A stretch of 64,000 nucleotides of DNA. It comes from Bedellia somnulentella (lineage: Eukaryota > Arthropoda > Insecta > Lepidoptera > Bedelliidae). A program made the translations under genes and the position numbers. The stretch spans positions 6,138,001 to 6,202,000 of the forward strand of contig OY755181.1 in NCBI GenBank assembly GCA_963576735.1. Reading direction: 5' to 3'. Each line of letters opens with the position of its first letter. Within the stretch, counting starts at the first letter, position 1. The notes under the pieces were generated by a model. It did not search any database and was not told the origin of the DNA. It worked only from the letters and a program-made list of their open reading frames with translations. This document shows, one piece after another, positions 21,943 through 35,280 of the stretch.

Positions 21943-24900
21943 TTAATATTTCACGCATTGGTGAGGAATATTATTCCAACACTTAGTTGCATTGTATCGA
22001 AAACTTCCAGTAAAAACTGCAGTACGATGACGGATCAGTGATAAAGGTGGGAGCAGGCTACGAACACAATAGAAGCTTCCAAATGATGAATACTTCAATT
22101 TGTTTAAAAGATATTCTGGGCATTTGAATTTCATTACATCAAACATTAATAAGGCCATATGCAAGCTCCTACGTGATTCCATGTTAAGTGTAGAAGAACT
22201 ATTCAGGTAAGGTGAGATATGACAACGTAGCGGTATACTATGGGAAAATCTATAGCGAGCATTTTGGATTCCCTGAATCTGACGTTCTGACGTTGCTAAA
22301 AGAAATGACCCGTACACAACATCCGCATAATTAAGTTTCAATAAAACCACAGCCTCACAAAGAGTAACGCGTGCATCTACTGTCAAATAGTCTCTTATTT
22401 TATATAATATTTTTAAACGGTAAAAACAATTTCGCATCAAATTATCTATATGTTTTTCAAAACGTAATGATTTGTCGGCTATTCCCAGTAGTCTTACTGG
22501 ATAGTCTTACCAGTAGGACTAATGGGATTTTTATTCCCAATAGTCTTACCGAAAGTAGGACATTGTCTATGGCGTATTTTTCCCATTAGTCTTACTTGAC
22601 ATTTGTTTAAGAAACATAGACCTCACAACTATTAGACATAGACAGTACTTTATTAATATATTTAATACATACAACGCATACAACACTTGTTTGTAATTTT
22701 CAGTTTTACTGATTTATTACTAAGGAATGTACATTTTAGACACGATGTTTTTCTAATTTTTTGATAAATGAGAAGTTATAACGTTTATAAACTTTTTTGG
22801 AAATTATAACTTAAGCAGCTATCAAAATGCACGTAAATTTAACTTTCAATTGAAGTACCAGGAACGCATAAACTACAAGTTATTATGACTTATAAACTTG
22901 AAAATCTGTACAAATATTTTTCCGATGCTTAATTTATCTTACCTATTTTTGTGACTGCTGTATCTATGTCCAGCGGTCGACGTGATATTTTTCATGAATC
23001 AGGTTATTAATAGGGTTGTTGTGGTCGGTTTGTTTGTTTGCGTAGGTCTCCCATAAGGTTGACCGACGACTTGACTTCGTCGTGATTAAATTTTGGGCAG
23101 CACAGAACCGGTTTTTATGGAGATCTTTCGGAAAAGTCTTTCTCCACCTGTGGACGTCTTTTGGTTGATTCTTCTGTCTGATTATTCTATAATTCTGATT
23201 TTCATAAACTCCAACTGATAATTTTGTATAAAACCAATAAGTCTTTTTTATTTATGCTGCTTTTATGTTTATGCTACCCTGGTACTTTAAATACAAAAAA
23301 TGACAAAAAATATACTATAATTACATAATAAGTTCACCTTTTGAGGACTGAATTTTGGCGGAAAATATATTACAACCACAAACCCATTCCCATGTATATT
23401 GTAAATTATTTAATTCATGGCAAATACACCTCAATAAAATATAATGTGACAGGAAATCAGCCAAAAAAATATATTCGATTTTAAATCATACATTCAATTT
23501 CAATAAGGAGGTATGTCTATTAATCTTATTTGGTCTTCATAAAAGTTGGAACATTTAGAGGTACCAAAAAGTTTTGATTGGTTAGTAAGACTACTGGGAA
23601 TTATTTTCCCAATAGTCTTACTAGTAAGTCTATTGGGACAAAAAATCCCAATAGTCCTACTGGTAAGACTATCGAGTAAGACTACTGGGAATAGCCGGAT
23701 TTGTCAAACTCGAGTCCTAGGTTTCTTGCACTATCAACACGTTCTGTTGCTTGGCCTTCAATTTGAATATCGAAATTTTGACCAATAATATTGCTGATAT
23801 GCGTTTTACTACCTAAAACCATATATTTAGATTTGAGAGGGTTTAGTAACAGTGCGTTTCTTTTGCACCACGTGGTTAATGACCTAAGATCTTCTTTCAT
23901 GTCAGAGACTGCACTTTGTGTAGTACTAGGCACCTCCGATATGTAAAGCTGAGCATCATCTGCATATAAGTGGAATCTGCAGTTTTTTATACAACTCACT
24001 ATGTCAGCTTATGGATGTCAAACCAGTTTATGGATGCTAAGTCAAGGCCGTAGTATGACAACTTACACAAAATAAGTGGCCTAAAATACTATCAAATGCT
24101 CGGCAAGGAGCAATCAAGGAGCGTTAAAAGTGTACCACGTCCATTATCTTGGTCAGCCAGTATATTATCATTATCAGCCACGTCCAGTAATGTAGTTAAA
24201 GTACCACGGGCTCGACGAAAGCCAGATTGAAGCGGAGGTAGTATTTCATTCATTTCGACATACTTGACCTGCTGTAAATAAATAACCTTCTCCAAAATCT
24301 TCGCCAAAAATGGCAAAACACTAATAGGTCTTAAATCTTGTGTAAAGTGTACTTCTTTGGTTGATTAATTTTAGGCACTCGATTTACTAATGCCGTCTTA
24401 AATATATGTGTAACTGTAGAAGTAGCAATTGAACAATTCATAATAGCAGTTATAGCTGTAAGTGAGTTTGGTACTGTAAGCAAGACCATCTCCCTACTGA
24501 TACCATCAATTCCGGTGGCATTAGAAGGTATTGACTTAATTATTTTAAGAACCTCAGACTCTGTTACTTGTTGTTGTACTTGTATGGTAAAAGTGGCTGA
24601 GCTGAAGCGTTAAACTCAAAATATGTCAAGTCAGATAGTTGCACAGTATTTAAAGCAGGTAAATTAAGAAAATTAGCGTTTATTTTATCGGGATTACAGA
24701 GAAAATTTCATGCAACGTTTCATACTATTAGTCGAATCAACCAATTTTTTTTTTCATATTACTCCAAAATTGCTTACTATCTTTTACATTAGAATTTACC
24801 AAATTATTATAATATTGCCTTTTTTCCTCCTGTATAGTTTTCAAAACATTTTTTTATCATTTTTATAACAATTTCTATCAAGTTCTGTATTAGATTTTTT

Positions 24901-24975
24901 GTATTTTTGCAGCGATTTGTCACGGTCTAGAATCATAGTTTTTAGGTTTTCTGTGATCCAGGGCCGCAGGGTAGA
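21943..24975 (-). pseudogene. Non-LTR retrotransposon with reverse transcriptase, interrupted
   Basis: Minus-strand reverse transcriptase pieces. The frame around 24092-24360 has RPISVLPFLAKILEK and LQSGFRRARGT. The frame 23699-23999 has the catalytic-site motif FHLYADDAQLYI. The frame 21943-22475 continues the C-terminal part, ending CWNNIPHQCVKY. Frameshifts occur upstream and in the finger-palm region. A 1222-bp element (22476-23697) splits the open frame. No endonuclease domain was recognised, so the copy is 5'-truncated or decayed. The family looks Jockey- or CR1-like. Confidence 0.8.
22476..23697. mobile_element. Non-autonomous DNA element inserted in LINE reverse transcriptase
   Basis: Terminal inverted repeats CGGCTATTCCCAGTAGTC / GACTACTGGGAATAGCCG, flanked by GATTTGT at 22469-22475 and 23698-23704. 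Several further copies of GTAAGACTA(C/T)TGGGA in both orientations crowd the two ends. The AT-rich interior has no long open frame. Removing the element and one GATTTGT restores a continuous LINE frame, which confirms the boundaries. Confidence 0.85.
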
Positions 24976-25037
24976 GAATAAGGCTTTAACTTTACTGCCT
25001 TTATTGGAGCTCTTAAAGCAAGTTTAGCTCCAAGCTA

Positions 25038-25232
25038 AAGAGCTTATTCCATTACACTTTGTCGTTTCTGAATTCAGACGTCCTTCGAAGTTACTGCCGC
25101 AGACGCTTGTTATTCCACTACACAATTTGTCTACTTTTCAGAAGCCTAGCGTTCTGAACGTTATTCCACTAGTCTGAATTCACATTCTGTGGCTCTCAGA
25201 CGTCTTCATTCAGAGAAATGGAATAAGCTCTT
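25038..25232. mobile_element. 195-bp MITE, TA target duplication
   Basis: Inverted ends AAGAGCTTATTCCATT / AATGGAATAAGCTCTT between TA dinucleotides at 25036-25037 and 25233-25234. GACGTC-containing stretches lie inside each arm. The size and TA duplication suggest a Tc1/mariner-type MITE. Confidence 0.7.
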
Positions 25233-25669
25233 TAACTAAATTTTTAGTAGCTTCGTCTCAGGAAGGTGGAATAACGTTCAGTCAGACGCTTCAGTCAGTC
25301 GCCACAAACTATATAGAGATTTGTTTTGTCAGTCGCACGGCTGTTAATCTTCCTAAAAAATGTATGGGCCGTAAGTCTATGGTATTGTTGATGGGTCTAG
25401 TTACGAATATGATGTCTTTTTTTTTTTCATTAAATTTTTTATAAGTCAAATTTTTGAATTGACATTTCATTCAATCAAACAAACAATTCAAATTCAAGTT
25501 TTCACACAACGGTGCGGTGTTTGCTTTAATTTGTTTTGGTTGGTTATTTTATTACTTTTGTTAGTTACAGTTTACGTTGGTCGAGTGAAGTTTCGTTGAT
25601 TTTTATCCGAGCTTATCCTCTCAGCTAAACCAGTAATTCGTTGGAAATACCTTGTGGTATTTATCACCA

Positions 25670-28600
25670 TGTACAACAAGTGTTGCATAGAAAACTGTGC
25701 CAGTAAACGACAGGACGTTAAAATGCATCAGTTTCCCAAATCAGAGATAAGACTCCAAAAGTGGTTACAGTGCATTGATAGTGTTCATCTTCGTAGCCGT
25801 AGTTTTCAAAGACTTCGTAAGATGTTTGTGTGTCACAAGCATTTTGAAACGAGGTTCATTAAAACCACGTCTCGTTTGCGTTATGGTGCATACCCAACAC
25901 TATTTTCGGAAAATGAGATAGAAAGCGGCGTACCAGCAATAGTTTCCGAAACCAAAAGTAAGTAAATATTAAAAGCCTGTTACTTTCCTTCCAGAAAAAC
26001 AACATAACCTAATATATGCCAACATAATATACCTATATGCCCAGAATTTACATAGCATTATTCGTTTTTTTCCAGTGGACATATGCACTGAACACTGCTA
26101 TTCCAAAAAGGAATGACATGAAGACCATTCATACTCTAAGTCTGCCGGTAAGTTATGGTTAGCTGGTTTTGGTTGTATTCATGTATTTTCCTTGAAAGCT
26201 ATTTATATGAGGCAGGTCCTGGAGTGGTGTTAGCTATAACACAAAGCTCCAGTGCAATTATCCCTAATTTTGATAATACCTACTAAGTATTGCTGTGCTA
26301 GGTTTTAGAAAATACAACATGAACAACGGTTATTATTCGCATTTTTTGCTACTTAATGTTGAGTCTTTCAATCTGTCTAACAACAAAATATGTATGAAAA
26401 AGGACATGAATGATAAGTTCTTACTTGTGACAAGGAATGGATATCAAAGTTAGTCAGTGCATTCTCCACATAACCCAGCAGATTTGCCTATCACAGAAAT
26501 ATGTCCAAGGTTAGCCGAGGTATATTCTATAAGGTTATATACTGTACTTGACTTTTTATTCCATCCAATATCCATTTCAGATTTGGCGCATGAAAGGCCG
26601 ACTACTTCCCATCCTGTAATGCCAGTTGAAAATGTCCCACAAACATCAAGTACAGGTAACAGTTTTAAATTAAATGGCCACTATTGTGACTTTTTCAAAC
26701 TCACTGGGCCGCTCAGCTAGTAGGTCAGTCAGTCAAAAAAGGTAAATAGAGAAATGCTTGGAATACTATTTTAGATTTTATAACTTCGGTCATTCTTTAT
26801 TCTAGTTATTTTTTGTTTTGTTAAGTTTGTATCAGTGATCAGTCTTTGACTTTTAACAGAATCGTTTTTGGAGTTGAAACATGTAGAGTGTGTGCCCGAG
26901 TGGGCCCTCCTCATATTATTCAGCTACACTCTATTGTGCAACTCAGTGATGTCATATCTCTTTAGACGATTCGCATAAGGTCTAAAATTCTTTTGTGATA
27001 GTTAATTTGGGTGCTTCTGCAATCCTCCCTGGTAGTTTGTTGAGGATAATCAGATTTTTTCACTTATGGTTTTCATATTCAGTTGCGTGTGGATCTCCAT
27101 ATTGGTCACAAACCAACCAATACTTTGGCAACATTGCAAACAATCTTGTTTTGCATTCTTTGTAGCATTAGGATATTTGAAGTACAAGCACTACTCTATA
27201 GCTGAATTCCATACAACCAAACAGGCTTCAATATTGTTTTGTATATTAGCAATTTATTATCTGTGCTCAACTTGCTATTGCGTCAAATTAGCCACTGCAA
27301 AGGATCTGTACTTGATGTTAAGCTCCTGGCGCTTTTTCTTTATGTGGGCTTTCCATGTCAGTGCGATCTAGGTGGACTCCTTTACATTTAAATATACAAC
27401 TCTCGTTCCTCTTCCCTCCTTGAAAGTAGATCCGTTTAGAGTGTTCTAACGTGATCTTCGTTTTTAAACGATCCCGAGAGTCATTTTGGAAAATTGAAAA
27501 ACAAATACTGATTTGAAGTGTCAAAAATCATTAGGAACAACTTTCACTGCGGCATGAATTCTAGCGGGTCATACCCTGACTTTATGCATGTTATTGAAAA
27601 ACACCTTTTTCATATGTTACAGGTTTGGTGCAGATTTGTCCTCTCTCACCAAACACTTCGCAGATGGAGAGCACACGAGGAATAAAACGTGCCAGAGGTA
27701 ATTAATATAAAATTCAACATTAACATTATAACAACAACAATCGACAACAAGTCAAGCCCAGCTAGCTAGCTATACACTTCCGGTACTTTTCAAATAATTT
27801 CGGTAATCAATCATTTCAATATTTTGGTTTCTACTATTTCAGAGTCTGAAAGTACACCTTCAAGTGATGCTGGACCGTTGACTCCCAAAAGAAGCAAAAA
27901 TACCAGACAACGATTGGTTCACAGTGTGCAAACCTTGACCCCGAAATGTCGAAAAATTTATAAAAAGTATTTGCTATCAAAGAAACAGTTAAATTTCACA
28001 AAAAGAGCCAAGAGAGCGATGGCGTTCAGTAAAACAGATTTTTTTAAGAAATTATCGTCCCAAATGAATCCATTGGCACAAAAAATATTTTGGATGCAAG
28101 TGCAACAATGCACCAAAAAAGTGAGAGGTAGAAGGTTTTCAAATGAAGAAAAAATGATTGCTTTATCTATTATGAACCAAAGCCCAAAGTGCTACAAGTT
28201 TTTGAAAAGAATATTTATTTTGCCCTCTAAAAACACTCTCAATAAAATGATCTCAAACATAAAAGTTTTACCAGGGATAAACAAACAAATCTTTGACACC
28301 ATGAAACAAGAGGTAAACCTTTTTTTAAACATTCTTATTTTCTTATTTATTGACATGCATGACCAGTGACTCTTTTCATTTGGATAGTATTCTATGGTTC
28401 ATGCATTTATGTAACTATTTTTGTTTATTTCAGACGACTTTGGAGTGAAAATAAAAGATACTGCTCTATAATATTTGACGAAGTTTCTCTGCAACCAGGC
28501 CTGACATACTGTAGGTCAAGAGATGCTATTAACGGCTTTGTTGAATTACAATCTAAATCCTGCCAATTTGCTGACCATGCGCTGGCATTTATGATTCGAG

Positions 28601-31247
28601 GCGCCGTACACAAATGGCAACAGCCAATAGCATATTATTTTTGTGAGGGTGCTACTAAGCGTGACCAATTAAGAGTGATAATTAAAGAAATTGTTGCTAC
28701 TGTTGTTGACGCTGGACTGTTGCCTGTCGCGCTGATATGTGATCAGGGTACCGCATTTCAATCCACCATCAACAGCCTTCTCGAAGATACGAGACGAGAG
28801 CAAATCAAAGCAGGTGAACGTATTGGTGAGTTTAAAAACTAAAGATAAGGTTTTTAACCTCCAGTTTCCCAGTTCTCTCGTCTAGTAAAAACTACTTACT
28901 AGATATCGTTCAACCCAGTTTTCGTTGGAAGTTTGCATAGTTATTCACATATTATTTTAAGATTTGTCATTCTCTTATTTTAGAAGTTAGAGGGGGGGGA
29001 CACACTTTAGAACGCATACTATTTTTGGGAAAACAGCATTCGGTAAAAACGCGAATGGGAAGATAAATATCGGGAAAAACAATATTGGGTAATTTACTTC
29101 GACCATCCACAGGCCTAGACTATTAAAAATCATATTTTTTTCAGATCCAGTCATCACTCTAAGCGGTCAAAATCTGGTAGTGATATATGATCCCCCTCAC
29201 CTAATAAAAGGCATTCGGAACAACTTCCTCACAAAAAATATTGAAAGTGAGGGGAAAATATCAAAGTGGAGTGATATTGTTGACGTGTATCGGACGGACT
29301 GTAATCACGCCCAACCAAGACTCCTACACAAGCTGAATGACAACCACGTGCTTCCTGACAGTATAAATAAAATGAAGGTAATATTACTATATTTTGATCA
29401 AATTGCATGTAAGGTGACCCAGTGCTATTGTACCTGGAGGATCATTGTAATCGAATTGAGATCATGCTGAAGTATGTCGTGGATTTGGGTACACTAAACT
29501 TAGTTCCACCTTAGACCACATCTGCACTTTCCATCAGGTGGGATTGTGGTTAAATGTCTTGTCTATAAACTGTAAAAAAAAACAAAAGACAGTTTAATCC
29601 CCAGAAGACACAATACCTTATATTTGCACAATAATGTCGAATATATATTACATATATTTGCACAATAATGTCGAAAACACTGTTTACCACCGCAAACAGA
29701 CATTATGTATCCAGTTAAAAAGTTACACCTGTCCCGACAGCAAATAAAAAACTAAAAAAAAATAATTTCCCGCCAAGAGTGTGTCGTTGCAATAACTTAT
29801 TTATTATTACAGGTGCAGAATTGCACGAGAGTACTCAGCAAAACTGTGTCAGCTGCTTTATCATATACTTCTCAGTTTTGTAAGTTTATTTTTATGTTTT
29901 ATTTACAACTTACTCCGCTAAGGGGGATACTCGGAAAAATATTACGCGCGGGTGGACGGAACCGAATTAGCCCATACAACATGTAAAAGTTAATTTCCCA
30001 TACTTGATTATTGATATCATATTTAATTCCTCTATCTGCCCTACGTACACAAGTTCTCTACAATGATCTCTATTATTTCAGCTAATTACTCAGATGGCCG
30101 AGAAGTCAGTTCAACATTAAAAAACACGTCAGAAATTGTTTCATTTTTTGATGACGTGTTTGACTCAACGAATGGGGCAACGTTGAGTCACAAAAGAAGC
30201 AAGGGGAAAAGCCTTAGAAAGGCTGTTACGGAAAACTCACAGCACCACCAGTTTCGGGAGGAGGCAGTAAAAAAAATTGAAAAAATAAAGTTTGTAGACC
30301 GGGTGAGTGGGAAGGCCACTCGTGCGTCTGTGCCTTCATTAAAAAACTGGGTAACAACACTCAAAAGTATGCAAAGGTTGTGGCAATTTTTTAAATCAAA
30401 AAATATTAAAATTATGCGCCCAAGGTACTTTAACTCTGACCCAATTGAGAACTTTTTTGGTCAAGTACGCGCATATAATTTCAGAAATAACGACCCAGAT
30501 TGCCACACCTTTACGAACACTTTTCGGTCTCTGTTGATTACCCGATTCATAAAGTTTCATTCAGATACCTACAATTGTGAAGGTGAATCGGGTAATCAAC
30601 TGCTCAATATTAAAAATTTATTTAACGAAACTGAGGCCGAAATGGTAACTGAGGTTGAGGTTGTTCCCAGCAATGCACCAAATGTACAACAAGCTGAATT
30701 GCAGAATATTTACGTACAAGCGCGTCGTGAAAGTTTACATGTGCACTCACGCGCATACACGGCGGGTTGGTTAGTCCGTAAAATTTTAGAAAAAAATAAA
30801 TGTGAGGCATGCAAAAAAGATTTGACCACCTCCCACCAAAAAACCTCTATACATGATTGGATCAGCCAAAGGGAGTATAAAACTGTACAAAAAAATAAAC
30901 TAACCTACCCGTCGGAACATGCCGTGAGGTATTTCGGATATATTGTAAAGGAGTCAAACGAATACTTGGAAAAAGAGCCGCACAGTAATAATCTGGCAAA
31001 AGAAATAAAACAACATGTACTTTCCAAGTATTCGTTTGACTTCCTCAATTGTACTCTTCATGGCACGCTTGTCACGGAGTATTTTGTTAATGTAACAATT
31101 CGGTTTACAATTTATAATTGGTGCAATACAATTAACAAAATTCTGAAAGGGACAGACATACTTCGGTTACAAAGTAACGTTTTGCCACAAATGCAACAAA
31201 AGGCATTAAATAAATATAAGAAGAAATTAAAAGTAATAAAAAGATAA
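25670..31247 (+). pseudogene. P-element-like THAP transposase, near full length
   Basis: Exons inferred from splice sites: 25670-25957, 26076-26147, 26581-26655, 27623-27697, 27843-28312, 28434-28825, 29145-29377, 29813-29879, 30082-31247. Exon 1 encodes a C2CH THAP zinc finger (CCIENC, then CHKHF, then AYPTLF). Later exons match P/THAP9 transposase landmarks: IIFDEVSL and ALICDQGTAF (likely catalytic acidic residues), DPPHLIKGIRNN (GTP-binding/insertion region), and SDPIENFFGQVR (C-terminal catalytic block). Two faults suggest inactivity: an in-frame TGA near 26113 in the second exon, and a frame mismatch at the 28312/28434 junction that a 2-nt loss would explain. Alternative splicing could avoid the first. 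I started at ATG 25670 because the THAP domain begins there. A LINE fragment sits in the intron at about 26.9-27.5 kb. Confidence 0.82.
26880..27460 (-). pseudogene. Jockey-like LINE fragment in P-like intron
   Basis: Minus-strand frames, broken by stops, show VHLDRT, then KAHIKKKRQELN, then the phrase LKP(V/A)W.YGIQ split across frames. This matches the thumb/C-terminal part of Jockey-type reverse transcriptase. It was inserted into the intron between the third and fourth exons of the P-like element. Confidence 0.55.
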
Positions 31248-31639
31248 ATCAATGAATGTGTTTTTTTTTTATCTTTAATGAATAAACTGGGTATAACTAA
31301 GTATTCCTACGAATAAGTAGGAATACTGGAAAAAAACATGAAACAGATAATAGGCTAGGGTGCTACGTACAAATTGGCTGTTAAACACAGTGCCTTTGCC
31401 AGTATCTCCCACTAAAAAAAAAACAAAAAAGAACTGTCAAAGTCGTAACTAGGCATTCCTTATTGGCTAGTTTGAGTGTAGTGAAGTGGGTCGTCTGATA
31501 CGTAGTATCCCTTATTGGTTTGTGTATCCCTTATTGGTTTGTGTTGTGGTCAGTCGCCTCGCGCCCGCCACTGCGAGAGGACGCGCCAAAATTTTACATG
31601 CCTATATGATTGCAAATTACGTAAACAAAAAAAGTTTTA

Positions 31640-31775
31640 TAGCAGATAAACATATGCTCACGCCATTACTTCCCATAGTGGTAGGCAGATAAGTTTAATT
31701 ACATACATATATACACATACTCACGCCATCACTTCCCATAGGGGTAGGCAGATATGTATAATTATATTCATACAT
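31640..31775 (-). repeat. Two units of ~60-bp ACTCACGCCATTACTTCC minisatellite
   Basis: Two copies of CTCACGCCAT(T/C)ACTTCCCATAG...GGTAGGCAGATA separated by ACATACATATATACACATA. The same unit forms the longer array at 35281-35790. Confidence 0.75.
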
Positions 31776-31829
31776 TTAAATTTAAAAAAAAAATATATAT
31801 ACTGTTAAGTTTAATATAAATAATTATAT

Positions 31830-34800
31830 TAAGAAACCATTATTGACTAAAAGTACCTGAACATTCTAAAAAACGTCTAGCTATGTTACTAGCTAGTAAT
31901 ATTATATACAACAATGTTATTAATTTGAATAACATAACAATTTCAACTGACTTGGATGCAGTTATTAGTACATGTACTAATGTATCTGCAAATTTAGCTT
32001 TAAACTAGGTAGTAAGACAAAGGAAAAGGCATACATTTCACTAGTTCATCAGAACATACAGAGCCTTTCCTGCAAACTATTAGAATTAGAGTTATTCATT
32101 AATAAGTACAATGCTAAAATACTTTATTAACATTTTTTCAATCATTTAATCTTCTAAATGTATTTAATGAGCCAACCCGAATTACCTCGACCTCTGCAAC
32201 ATGTTTAGATAATATTTATTGCAATTGTCATTACTCCGGTCACTTCCTTTTTGATTGCATTACCTCAGACCACAAGGGTCAATTTATAAATTTAGAATTT
32301 GCCATTGAGAAGAAAAAGTCAATAGTATGTAGACAGATAACTGAAAAAAAACTTAGCTTATTTGAAAATAATATTAGGTCTAGCATCAGCCCCCCAATGA
32401 GAAACAGTGAATCATTAGAGAATTGTCTTTCATTCATCAATGAGCTAAAAACAGAATTCAACAAAATCTTTAAAACTAAGGTAATACTGTGTAATACAAA
32501 ATGCTCTTTTGCTGAATGGGCAACCGCAGGAATTAGAATAAGTAGAGATCACCTATATAAGGGAGCGTTCAAGTATTACGTAACGCAATTTTTGAAGATT
32601 TTTGACCCCCCCTCCCCCCACTGTAACGCTCCGTAACGTTTTTCTGTACCCCCCACCCCCCTCTCTAAAGGTTACGTAACACTCAAGTCATCATTTTTAC
32701 CCTGAAGTCGCAAAAAGTTGTTATAGTTTTTATCCTTCGTATAGTTTTAATTGCCTTATAATAAAACAAGAGATTTTTAATTCGCAACACCTGCGTATTT
32801 TGTTTATTTTTTTATAAATTTGAGTTTTATTTCCCTATTTTTTTATATAAAAAAAGAAATAATGTTACGTAACGTGTTGTAAGAAGGACCCCCTCCCTCC
32901 CGTGTAACGCATCGTAACGTTTTACGAGATCCCCCCGCCCCCCCAAATTGCGTTACGTAATACTTGAACGCTCCCTAACATTTATAGAGAAAAGTCCTAT
33001 AACTTCAACCAAGATTTTATTATTTATGTCAGAAATTATTCAAAAATTTTCAAAAAAGTTTGTGGTGAAGCTAAATCTAGATGCATAAAACATAAAATTA
33101 AGAATTCTTCTAACAAGAGTAAGACTGTCTGGAAAATAATTAACAGTGAAACTGGAAAACTAAAGTATCCACATGATCTCAATTTATTATTAGATAATGA
33201 ACTGATACAGTCAAGATCACAAATTGCTGACATTTTTGAAAATCATTTTATAAATACCCCCACTCAGACAACAGAGAAATTAAAATCATGTCCCCAGAAA
33301 GCTCTTGAGTTGTTGGAACAAAATGTTACCAAAACAACAGCACAGTTTTCTTTCAAGTATGTTGACAGTAATGATATAATTAAACATTTTAAAACTATTA
33401 ATCTTAAAAAACCGAAGACATAACAGGAATGTCAGTTTTCGTCATAAACAGAATAATAAATATAATCGCTCCCCATTTAACTATACTTTTTAATAAATGT
33501 ATAGATATAGGAGAATTTCCAGACTGTATGAAGTTAAGTAGGCTCATCCCACTACAATAAATCAGGAGATAGTCAGGACTTTACCAATTATAGGCCTATT
33601 TCCATTTTACCAGTTCTCAGTAAAGTTTTTGAGAAAATCATGTCCAACCAAATGCTTTCATATTTCAACAATCATAATATTTTCCATGACGAGCAATATG
33701 GTTTCACCAAAGGTAGGTCTACTGTAGATGCAGGAGTGTCACTAATGAAACATATTTTTAATTCATGGGAAAACTCCCGGGATGCGTTAGGTATATTTTG
33801 TGACCTCACAAAAGCTTTTGATTGTGTAAAAAAAGAAATAGCGTTGATTAAACTTAAATATTACGGTTTTGACGAGCAAGCACTGAAATTAATGGCATCT
33901 TATCTTAATAAAAGAACTTTAAAGGTTGATATTAATGGAACCACGTCGGTAGGATAGGATCGGAAATAGAGATGGGCGTTCCTCAAGGTTCTATACTTGG
34001 CCCATTACTGTTTCTGATTTACATTAAGGATTTACCATTTATGGTACAAAAGTATTCTGAGATAGTTATGTTTGCAGATGACACATCTTTGATATTTAAT
34101 GTAGCGAGATCCTCTACATCTCTTGACGACGTAAATAAAGCTATCTCACTGGTATTGCATTGGTTTACTGCAAATTACCTGGTTCTAAATGCCAAAAAAA
34201 CTAAATACTACATTAAATGTATTAAATTTACTTTACCGAATGTTAGGCAAGTTGAGGCAAATATTGTTATTGACAGTGAAAAAGTAGAATTAGTGAAAGA
34301 GACAAAATTCCTAGGGATAATAATCGATTCTAAGTTGCAATGGGGACCCCATATACTAACACTTTCTAAAAGGCTGAGCCCAGCAGCGTATGCCATGCGT
34401 ACGATTAGAGAAATAGCAGACGTAGAAACAGCTCGCATTGTGTATTTCAGTTATTTTCATAGTATTATGTCGTACGGTATTTTATTATGGGGTAAAGCGG
34501 CTGATGCACATAAAGTTTTCGTCTTACAAAAGCGAGCTATCCGATCTATTTACATGTTGAGGTCGAGGTATTCGTTGCGCGAAAAATTTAAAGAAATTGG
34601 CATTCTAACTGTCCCTTGCCAATACATATTTGAGAATTTAATGTATGCTAAAAAGAATATAGGCCAATTTAGTAAAGTTAGTGATAGGCATACTGTTAAT
34701 ACTCGAAATAAGGACAAACTTCACGTACCGAAGTGGAGACTTAATAAACTAAGTAACTCCTTTATGGGACTATCCCTGAAAATGTTCAACAAACTTCCAT

Positions 34801-34919
34801 CTGAAATATTGGAATCGCCTGTGGCATCTTTTAAAAAGGCAATTAAGGCCATGCTTTTAAAGAAATCTTATTACAGTGTTCAAGATTTTTTAAACGACAA
34901 GAACCCAACGCGTACATGA
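31830..34919 (+). pseudogene. Jockey-like LINE, degenerate
   Basis: Reverse transcriptase on the plus strand. About 33640-33957 has QYGFTKGRSTVDAG and FCDLTKAFDCV; after a frameshift, 33972-34919 has GVPQGSILGPLLFLIYIKDLP and the catalytic MFADDTSL, then a long C-terminal region. Upstream pieces around 32230-32560 and 32979-33420 belong to the linker before the polymerase, with at least two further frame breaks near 33420 and 33560. A 415-bp MITE interrupts it at 32561. The 3' UTR runs to about 35280. Confidence 0.82.
32561..32975. mobile_element. 415-bp Harbinger-type MITE, TAA target duplication
   Basis: Inverted ends GGGAGCGTTCAAGTATTACG / CGTAATACTTGAACGCTCCC, flanked by TAA at 32558-32560 and 32976-32978. 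It has poly-C subterminal tracts and repeated GTTACG(T/G)AAC-type motifs. The three-base TAA duplication fits the PIF/Harbinger superfamily. It splits a LINE frame that continues on the other side. Confidence 0.85.
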
Positions 34920-35280
34920 CCGTGTCCGTAAAGCTACAAATCTTCCCTCGTTATTCCCAGGAATAATTGTCTGGTGAGGATTTTCTTCTCACGTTATGTG
35001 ATTGGTTTTTTGTGATGGACAATTTATTTTTATTATGTCAAACTAGCGTTTAGTTTTGTCGCATAGAAAATCTTTTATAATAGTAAAAACATGTTAATAA
35101 ACTGAAATTGTACAAACCATGTTTTGAAAAAAATGTGAATGTATAGAGTTTCTTTGTTGCTTCTTCTCTTTAAGAACACCTTCCGAAGCAACGGACTAAT
35201 GATAAATTTAAAAAATTTGACGTTCAAAAAATGTTAGTTTTTAACTTAATTTTGAAGAATAAACTTTTTGACTTTTTTGA

